Virus record (IMG/VR): IMGVR_UViG_3300047550_001512
Span: 1-23,162 of that record
DNA length: 23,162 nucleotides
Source: a virus
Strand: one strand, 5' to 3'
Shown: one piece after another, positions 5,918 to 9,504 of the stretch
Layout: every line of letters begins with the position of its first letter
Numbering within the stretch: position 1 is the first letter of the stretch
Program-made: the position numbers and the translations under genes
The notes under the pieces: model-generated
The model's input: only the letters and a program-made list of their open reading frames with translations
The model's database searches: none
Told to the model about the DNA's origin: nothing

Positions 5918-6059
5918 TCTTCTCCTCCCACGTTGCCTTCGCCCTCACTATCGCTACGTCTTTCGGATACTTCACTTCTCCCGTCGGGTGTGCCAGCACT
6001 ATCCATAGTGCGCTTAGTCCTACCACTAAGATCAAGCCACGCTTTACCTTCTGCCTCAT
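5640..6059 (-). CDS. membrane-anchored lysozyme/lytic-transglycosylase-like protein
   Basis: A 139-residue protein with a basic N-terminus and a hydrophobic segment (about 8-23, LILVVGLSALWIVLA) that can be a signal peptide or signal anchor. It then has a lysozyme-like domain: WLCLHDLWTRESRFDHLASN (69-88, likely catalytic E79), GSSAFGIAQML (91-101) and QILRGLRYISERYGSPC (111-127). These blocks are typical of actinobacterial and phage transglycosylase-type domains that cleave peptidoglycan. The ATG at 6059 is chosen because GAGGG lies six bases upstream and it puts the hydrophobic segment near the N-terminus; a TTG at 6116 is worse. It overlaps 5914-6210 by 146 bases and 5627-5917 almost fully. 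It probably serves host lysis. Confidence 0.85.
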   Translation of the reverse strand: MRQKVKRGLILVVGLSALWIVLAHPTGEVKYPKDVAIVRAKATWEEKNENRKLAKQYAWVAFGWRGREWLCLHDLWTRESRFDHLASNQQGSSAFGIAQMLGEESRDPRIQILRGLRYISERYGSPCQAFRFHQRNNHY

Positions 6060-6210
6060 CTCTTGCCCTCTCTTCCTCCAAAAGTTCTTGGTATCGGTCA
6101 GGGTTCTCTTGGGCAAGCCTTGTAAGAACTCGCCCCCTCACCCGTTGGTAATTGCGTAGCCATAGGGCATAGTTCTGCCCATACTCTTTGCGTTTAGCTT
6201 CTCGGTTCAT
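5914..6210 (-). CDS. small charged hypothetical phage protein
   Basis: A 98-residue protein. The first two thirds (NYQRVRGRVLTRLAQENPDRY, ELLEEERARDEAEGKAWLDL) is a charged helical segment like small proteins I recall in actinophage genomes; the function is unknown. The last 35 residues are low-complexity (Ser, Gly, Glu, Arg) and lie over the signal and linker part of the lysozyme gene in another frame. The ATG at 6210 has GGAGG about nine bases upstream. The stop overlaps the ATG at 5917. Confidence 0.68.
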   Translation of the reverse strand: MNREAKRKEYGQNYALWLRNYQRVRGRVLTRLAQENPDRYQELLEEERARDEAEGKAWLDLSGRTKRTMDSAGTPDGRSEVSERRSDSEGEGNVGGEE

Positions 6211-6280
6211 TGAGCTTATCCTCCCACACTATGAGCAGGTAGGCAAGAATAGTCGCCATTATTACGCCGAGAAATATCAC
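6194..6280 (-). CDS. 28-residue single-membrane-segment micro-protein
   Basis: The product begins VIFLGVIMATILAYLLIVWE and ends DKLNEPRS, so almost the whole chain is one membrane helix with a charged C-terminus. The GTG start overlaps the previous stop as GTGA, with GGAG six bases upstream. It overlaps the next gene by 17 bases. A membrane micro-protein two genes before a lysozyme could assist holin-like membrane damage, but that is inference and the length is below that of known holins. Confidence 0.55.
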   Translation of the reverse strand: MIFLGVIMATILAYLLIVWEDKLNEPRS

Positions 6281-6504
6281 CCTCTACTCCTCTCGCTTGT
6301 AATAGTAGCCAGCACGAGAGTTGTGACTTCTATCTTGTCGGTGACTAGGGTCGGATCCTCGCCGTCGTCCTCGTCCCATACGGAGACAAAGATAGAGTTA
6401 TCTAGCCCTCGTCTGAACCATTCAACGGCTTCACTTGGACTTGCTCCACCCCACGCAATATCTCCCTTGCGATCCATTACCTCATAGAAATTGACGAGTT
6501 TCAT
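6277..6504 (-). CDS. hypothetical phage protein (75 aa)
   Basis: The product starts MKLVNFYEVMDRKGDIAWGG and contains SPSEAVEWFRR and SIFVSVWDEDDGED. This strand-helix-strand layout resembles short proteins common in actinophage early regions, none with known function. GAGGG lies about seven bases before the ATG. The ATG overlaps the preceding stop as ATGA and its own stop overlaps the following GTG. Confidence 0.72.
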   Translation of the reverse strand: MKLVNFYEVMDRKGDIAWGGASPSEAVEWFRRGLDNSIFVSVWDEDDGEDPTLVTDKIEVTTLVLATITSERSRG

Positions 6505-6617
6505 ACGCTCACCCTCTCACTTTCTCCTGAGATTACACATAGGTCACAGAAAATAACATCATCTTCTTCGCTAACCCACTCTCCCTTACACGACTTACAG
6601 GTTATTTGATACAACAT
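6501..6617 (-). CDS. 38-residue zinc-ribbon micro-protein
   Basis: The product MLYQITCKSCKGEWVSEEDD is followed by VIFCDLC, giving two CxxC pairs (7, 10 and 24, 27) 13 residues apart, a minimal zinc ribbon. A strong ribosome site (GGAGGAGAAGG) precedes ATG 6617, and the stop overlaps the next ATG as ATGA. Its function is unknown; it could bind nucleic acid or a host polymerase subunit. Confidence 0.65.
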   Translation of the reverse strand: MLYQITCKSCKGEWVSEEDDVIFCDLCVISGESERVSV

Positions 6618-6777
6618 TATCCTTCTCCTCCTTGTAGTTGATTAGTTGTAGTTCATTCAAGGCATTCACCATACGGATAAGGTTCGCCCCTGCCTCCTTG
6701 CTATCTCCCTCTACCATCTGCTTGATTGCTAGGTCACGGCATAAATCTGCCTTTGCTTGATAGTATTCTTTATTCAT
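6595..6777 (-). CDS. 60-residue helical hypothetical protein
   Basis: The start ATG at 6777 (MNKEYYQAKADLCRDLAIKQ) has GAGGAGG about eight bases upstream; an upstream open extension to 6918 has no such site and runs over another gene. The product is mostly helical, with KEAGANLIRMVNALNELQ in the middle. It overlaps its neighbours by 8 and 23 bases. No family is recognised. Confidence 0.68.
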   Translation of the reverse strand: MNKEYYQAKADLCRDLAIKQMVEGDSKEAGANLIRMVNALNELQLINYKEEKDNVVSNNL

Positions 6778-6931
6778 TGTCTTGCTCCTCCTCATTAGTA
6801 GTTGATCCGCATAAATCACAAGTAATTCCACCAGGTAAATCCTGCTTGAATATTGGGCTTCCAAACACTCCCGTCCAGCAGGTCGGGCAGATAATCTCGT
6901 CCTCCCATATGTACCCAATAGGGCTAGGCAT
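6770..6931 (-). CDS. 53-residue zinc-ribbon protein
   Basis: The product starts MPSPIGYIWEDEIICPTCW and has ITCDLCGS later, so two CxxC pairs (15, 18 and 38, 41) fit a zinc ribbon; the tail is acidic (NEEEQDNE). GAGGAGGAGAGC lies directly before ATG 6931. It overlaps both neighbours by eight bases. Function is unknown. Confidence 0.7.
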   Translation of the reverse strand: MPSPIGYIWEDEIICPTCWTGVFGSPIFKQDLPGGITCDLCGSTTNEEEQDNE

Positions 6932-7082
6932 TGCTCTCCTCCTCCATCTTGATTAGGTCGTCAATCTCAGGGGCATACGGCATACGCCCAGCCTTCTCGC
7001 TCTCCTCCCCGCAAGGGGTTTCAGCGTGCTTCATCAGCGTTCTATCTGAGAAAGACCAGCCACAGACTCCACACTTAGGCAT
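6924..7082 (-). CDS. 52-residue zinc-finger protein (CxxC...HxxxxC)
   Basis: The product begins MPKCGVCGWSFSDRTLMKHA and continues ETPC, a C-x2-C-x12-H-x4-C finger pattern (C4, C7, H20, C25). ATG 7082 has GAGGGA four to five bases upstream, which is why the longer frame to 7118 was not used. The acidic C-terminus (PEIDDLIKMEEE) could contact a protein partner. Function is unknown. Confidence 0.7.
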   Translation of the reverse strand: MPKCGVCGWSFSDRTLMKHAETPCGEESEKAGRMPYAPEIDDLIKMEEESNA

Positions 7083-7251
7083 CAGCTCCCTCTTTCTCCC
7101 AGTCTTGTAACTCTCCACTCACATAACAGACATCTACCTCAACAGTCCAGGCGTAAGAGTTGTCCATCTGATCGAGTTTCTCCCTCGCCTCCTCTGATGA
7201 GTTGGCTCTGATGTAATAGATTTCTGTCTTGCGTAGTCCGTACTCTCTCAC
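7075..7251 (-). CDS. 58-residue hypothetical protein
   Basis: The true start is probably GTG 7251, which overlaps the upstream stop as GTGA and has a perfect AGGAGG about seven bases away; the ATG at 7317 lies inside the upstream gene with no such site. The product (REYGLRKTEIYYIRANSSEE, then YAWTVEVDVCYVSGELQDWE) has a strand-helix-strand pattern typical of small phage early proteins. Its family is unknown. Confidence 0.68.
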   Translation of the reverse strand: MREYGLRKTEIYYIRANSSEEAREKLDQMDNSYAWTVEVDVCYVSGELQDWEKEGADA

Positions 7252-7400
7252 TTGCTTACCTCCTCTAACTCGTAGCCTGTAATCTCCCACGCACTTCCGA
7301 GAATAGCCTCCTGCCATTCCCCACAGTGTTCGCAGGAATAATCAGCATTAGCGGTGGATAACACCAGCCCACGCAACCCACAAAAACGACACTTATCCAT
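7248..7400 (-). CDS. 50-residue zinc-ribbon protein
   Basis: The product starts MDKCRFCGLRGLVLSTANAD and continues YSCEHCGEWQEAI: two CxxC pairs (4, 7 and 23, 26). GAGAGGG lies about seven bases before ATG 7400, directly after the stop of the upstream gene. The stop overlaps the next GTG. It is one of a run of such micro-proteins in this operon. Function is unknown. Confidence 0.7.
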   Translation of the reverse strand: MDKCRFCGLRGLVLSTANADYSCEHCGEWQEAILGSAWEITGYELEEVSK

Positions 7401-7514
7401 TTACTTGCCCTCTCTTCCTATCTTGCTCATTAGGTAAAGCCCTAGCCCTATCGCCAGGCAATAGACCAGCACTTGCCCTAGTCCGTTGGTCCAGCTCGTT
7501 GATACCTCGAACAT
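7401..7514 (-). CDS. 37-residue single-membrane-segment micro-protein
   Basis: The product MFEVSTSWTNGLGQVLVYCL continues AIGLGLYLMSK and ends in a short basic tail (IGREGK), so it has one membrane helix with the C-terminus likely inside. The ATG overlaps the upstream stop as TAATG, and GGGGG lies about nine bases upstream. It is a second membrane micro-protein in the same operon as the lysozyme, so it too could act in lysis or superinfection exclusion. That is inference. Confidence 0.58.
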   Translation of the reverse strand: MFEVSTSWTNGLGQVLVYCLAIGLGLYLMSKIGREGK

Positions 7515-7885
7515 TATTTTGCCCCCTTCTGACTATCTAAAGATCCAAAATCGGGATATGACTTGTAACAAGAGGCATAGTAGGCAACCTCTCCCACTTG
7601 ATCGCAGAATACGCCCTCCATTCTGCCTAGCACCTTGCTCACTTTCGCACTTTGCCCTTTGGGTCTGCGGCGTAACACTCTTTCAACAGTATAAGTGTCA
7701 TTCCAACCGAGAGTAATTCTCACAAGGTAGCCGCTACTAACGGGAAGCTCTACCTCCACAGTTTTGCCCTGCGGTTTCCATACACCTACCCTTCCGCCAC
7801 TTATAGCGAGGACATTCATTCGCCCGATCTGATCTAGTAATACATCTTCATTAAAAGGTCTGCCATAGTCGGTTGCGGTTTCCAT
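7514..7885 (-). CDS. conserved actinophage-type hypothetical protein (123 aa)
   Basis: The product contains LLDQIGRMNVLAISGGRVGV, then ELPVSSGYLVRITLGWNDTY with TVERV, and a GEVAYYASC end. I recall this layout as a recurrent hypothetical family in actinobacterial phages and plasmids. It is probably a small beta-rich protein; no enzymatic motif is evident. ATG 7885 directly follows the stop of the upstream gene. A role in host takeover is possible but unsupported. Confidence 0.75.
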   Translation of the reverse strand: METATDYGRPFNEDVLLDQIGRMNVLAISGGRVGVWKPQGKTVEVELPVSSGYLVRITLGWNDTYTVERVLRRRPKGQSAKVSKVLGRMEGVFCDQVGEVAYYASCYKSYPDFGSLDSQKGAK

Positions 7886-8236
7886 TTATGCCGCCTCCTT
7901 CTGACATTCTCTCGCGTTCTCTTTCCCTGCCGCTAATAGCTCGGCAACAATAGGCGCGGCTACCTCTAGCCCTCTAGCGTGTTGATCCTCTAACACCTTG
8001 AAAGAGTAACGGGATACGCTTTCACTTAATAGGTTAGCGCTGTAATCGCTAAATACTCTATGGGTTTCCATAGTGTAACCGCGCTCAAATCGGGCGATAC
8101 ATTCTGAGATCATCGTGCGGATACTCTTAGAGTTTGAGTAATGATAAGTCGCCACTCTCACGCGGTAGCCATTATCTAGCGTGTAAGTAGTAACGATCTT
8201 TCGCCCTGCGGCGTTGATAGTTTTCTCCTCTTTCAC
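7886..8236 (-). CDS. conserved hypothetical protein (116 aa), partner of 7514-7885
   Basis: The GTG start has GAAAGGA about eight bases upstream. The product begins KEEKTINAAGRKIVTTYTLD, continues NGYRVRVATYHYSN and has IRTMISECIARFERGY, then a helical end (APIVAELLAAGKENA). I recall similar proteins next to the NDTYTVERV family in actinophages, which suggests linked function, but nothing is known. It is preceded by an 86-base gap holding a perfect inverted repeat. Confidence 0.73.
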   Translation of the reverse strand: MKEEKTINAAGRKIVTTYTLDNGYRVRVATYHYSNSKSIRTMISECIARFERGYTMETHRVFSDYSANLLSESVSRYSFKVLEDQHARGLEVAAPIVAELLAAGKENARECQKEAA

Positions 8237-8286
8237 TTTCTTATCCTTTCTCCTTAGCTCCCTCTTGTTAGGTGAGCTACCTCCCC

Positions 8287-8307
8287 GCTAGGTTAGAGTA
8301 ACCTAGC
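8287..8307. repeat. perfect inverted repeat, nine-base arms
   Basis: GCTAGGTTA (8287-8295) and TAACCTAGC (8299-8307) are perfect arms around GAG. It sits in the only sizeable gap of the - strand operon, between 8236 and 8323, and is not followed by a T run on either strand. It is more like an operator or an RNA processing/attenuation hairpin than a terminator. Confidence 0.7.
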
Positions 8308-8322
8308 AGGAAAGTAAAGCAC

Positions 8323-8529
8323 CTACGCCAGCGATCCTCTAAATATCCCTAGCCCTCCCTCTTGCTTTACTGTATCTCTTGCGTCCGCTATTGCTTGCGC
8401 TTTAGTATGGTAGAGATAAGTCTCCGCGCCTAAGTATTGAAGCCCACGCCACGCGGTTATACGCCACGATCCCGCCAGCTCCCCGCGTGTTACTCTCTCC
8501 GCGTTTAGCTCTACTTTATTAGTCATCAT
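8323..8529 (-). CDS. hypothetical phage protein (68 aa)
   Basis: The product contains GSWRITAWRGLQYLGAETYL, then YHTKAQAIADARDTVK and GGLGIFRG, a layout I associate with short actinophage proteins of unknown role. The ATG at 8529 directly follows the upstream stop; a second ATG at 8526 is equally possible. A GAGAGAG lies upstream. Codons are GC-richer here than in the structural genes. Confidence 0.7.
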   Translation of the reverse strand: MMTNKVELNAERVTRGELAGSWRITAWRGLQYLGAETYLYHTKAQAIADARDTVKQEGGLGIFRGSLA

Positions 8530-8682
8530 TTACGCACTCTCTCTTTCATCATTGAAGCCTATCCCGCGCTTCTCTAGCTCTTTCCACGCGGCTAAGATCC
8601 GCTTCTGTTGCGTGAGTGTTAGCTCCGCGTTTATGATCTCCTCGCCTTGCTTCACTATCTTGACGAGCGTAGCTTTAGCCAT
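8530..8682 (-). CDS. 50-residue helical hypothetical protein
   Basis: The product MAKATLVKIVKQGEEIINAE continues with LTLTQQKRILAAWKELEKRG and ends FNDERESA. It looks like two helices, with no family recognised. AAGGTGAG lies about eight bases before ATG 8682, which overlaps the upstream stop as TAATG. The stop abuts the next ATG. Confidence 0.68.
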   Translation of the reverse strand: MAKATLVKIVKQGEEIINAELTLTQQKRILAAWKELEKRGIGFNDERESA

Positions 8683-8801
8683 TACGCACTCACCTTTCCA
8701 AATTTGATCGCCCTGCGTTGCGCTCTGTTCATTTTCTTAGGAGGGTTACAAATAAAGCAATTCCTACCTATGAGACATTCGCCGTATCTTTTATGTAGCA
8801 T
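8682..8801 (-). CDS. 39-residue cysteine-containing basic micro-protein, first gene of the - operon
   Basis: The product MLHKRYGECLIGRNCFICNP continues PKKMNRAQRRAIKFGKVSA. Three cysteines (9, 15, 18) in a knuckle-like cluster and a basic C-terminus suggest a nucleic-acid-binding micro-protein. CGAAAGGATAAAG precedes ATG 8801. As the first gene after the promoter at about 8847-8876 it should be among the first products of this operon. Confidence 0.65.
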   Translation of the reverse strand: MLHKRYGECLIGRNCFICNPPKKMNRAQRRAIKFGKVSA

Positions 8802-8846
8802 TTCTTTATCCTTTCGCGGTGAGCTATCTGCTAACCGATAGGGAGA

Positions 8847-8876
8847 ATGTTAGATTAGGCTAGTCTATCCTGTCAA
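8847..8876 (-). promoter_or_regulatory. promoter of the - strand early-type operon
   Basis: On the - strand a perfect TTGACA (8871-8876) is followed after 18 bases by TAACAT (8847-8852). The predicted start is near 8840, about 40 bases before the first gene (ATG 8801). The 10-base motif TGAGCTATCT (8820-8829), related to copies at 8273 and 8974, lies just downstream and could be an operator. Confidence 0.6.
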
Positions 8877-9244
8877 TAGATAGCAGAAAATAAATCTAGG
8901 GCGTGTCGGGTTAGGTGATAGATAGGCGATCCGATAGCTGGAAAGGGTAAGTCTCAAGGATAGGTCTAGGGTTAGGTAGCTCATAACCTATCGCCGCGAT
9001 CTAGCGGCGGCGTGAATTGTTTAATCGGTAGGGCGAAAGATATTAAATAATAGGGCGCGAGGGTGCCGAGGTTGGTGTCACCCTCTCGCGCTATCCTTAC
9101 AGCTACGCGATCGGTGCCCCCTGCCCTATCGTCACGCCGAAAGCGTGACCCTAGGGTGCTTAAACGCAGATAACCGCGTACTGTATACCCTCACAAAATT
9201 TCTCGACTAAAGTCGATCCCTTTTGCTTCGTCCGTATTGTCCGT

Positions 9245-9250
9245 ATTATA
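9245..9250 (-). promoter_or_regulatory. candidate -10 element (TATAAT) facing the - strand operon
   Basis: A perfect TATAAT reads on the - strand. The -35 position is poor (GTGACT, 19 bases away) and falls in the CRP-like palindrome. A transcript from here would have a leader of about 440 bases before the first - strand gene, passing the nearer promoter at 8847-8876. Confidence 0.4.
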
Positions 9251-9260
9251 CCGCTATATC

Positions 9261-9276
9261 TGTGACGTTAGTCACA
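9261..9276. promoter_or_regulatory. CRP/GlxR-type operator palindrome
   Basis: TGTGACGTTAGTCACA matches TGTGA-N6-TCACA exactly, the consensus of the CRP family including the GlxR and Crp regulators of Actinobacteria. It lies between a - strand TATAAT (9245-9250) and a + strand extended -10 (9292-9300), about 38 bases before the expected + start. Host cAMP-responsive control is inferred from the motif only. Confidence 0.55.
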
Positions 9277-9291
9277 TCTATAAAGATTTTT

Positions 9292-9300
9292 TGCTATTAT
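9292..9300 (+). promoter_or_regulatory. extended -10 promoter element for the terminase/head operon
   Basis: TGCTATTAT is an extended -10 (TG-n-TATTAT). There is no good -35, as is common for extended or activator-dependent promoters, and the CRP-like palindrome covers that zone. The predicted start near 9307 would give a leader of about 200 bases before terminase. Confidence 0.45.
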
Positions 9301-9325
9301 GCGGGAAATGACTTTTTTTTCCCGC
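9301..9325. repeat. inverted repeat GCGGGAAA/TTTCCCGC around a T run
   Basis: Eight-base perfect arms (9301-9308 and 9318-9325) enclose a loop ending in a T run; the T8 run itself spans 9313-9320 and forms part of the right arm. It starts directly after the + strand -10 element, so it would overlap the transcription start. It could be an operator rather than a terminator, since the T run is not after the stem. Confidence 0.5.
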
Positions 9326-9342
9326 CTAATATACAGTAGGGA

Positions 9343-9495
9343 GCAAATGCGACCAGCAGTCCAGCATTTGCGACCGTACGGAGGGCTGCGCTCACGCTAC
9401 GCCCTTTAGGGTGTAGGGGGAAGCAGACCTACCTCGCGTTGGCCTGTAGGCTGAACGCGAGAGCCTGCGCCGCGATAGCGTAGCGCAAGCGGCGC
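9343..9495 (+). ncRNA. candidate structured leader RNA upstream of terminase
   Basis: Four consecutive stems are possible on the + strand transcript: GCAAATGC/GCATTTGC (9343-9371); AGGGC/GCCCT with inner GCG/CGC (9382-9405); CTCGCGTT/AACGCGAG (9433-9461) with an inner GCCT-GT-AGGC; and GCGCCGC/GCGGCGC (9467-9495). TGCGACC occurs twice (9348-9354, 9369-9375). No reading frame with a ribosome site was found in this stretch. It could be a regulatory leader, a packaging-related RNA or simply DNA-level palindromes; I do not recognise a known RNA family. Confidence 0.4.
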
Positions 9496-9504
9496 TACAT
9501 TTTA

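Larger units (their letters stand above)
8880..9504. other. non-coding divergent control region rich in inverted repeats
   Basis: No gene with a ribosome site was found in these 625 bases. Perfect or near-perfect inverted repeats sit at 8992-9009 (CGCCGC arms), 9055-9091 (GCGCGA-GGGTG arms, two-base bulge), 9131-9149 (GTCACGC arms, flanked by CCCTA/TAGGG), 9203-9216 (TCGACT arms), 9261-9276, 9301-9325, 9343-9371, 9433-9461 and 9467-9495. The part from about 9180 to 9340 is AT-rich and is flanked by GC-rich hairpins. The likely contents are divergent promoters, operators and a terminase leader; a replication origin or packaging site could also lie here. Confidence 0.7.

Noticed and set aside
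6595-6918. long version (107 residues) of the gene ending at 6595
   Set aside because: The added part overlaps the CxxC protein at 6770-6931, and the ATG at 6777 has GAGGAGG directly upstream.
7075-7317. long version (80 residues) of the gene ending at 7075
   Set aside because: Its first 22 codons lie over a better-supported zinc-ribbon gene, and the GTG at 7251 has a perfect ribosome site and GTGA junction.
8880-9504. tRNA or tmRNA in the hairpin-rich gap
   Set aside because: No T-loop (GTTCRANNC) or cloverleaf could be built from the stems seen; the inverted repeats are isolated hairpins.
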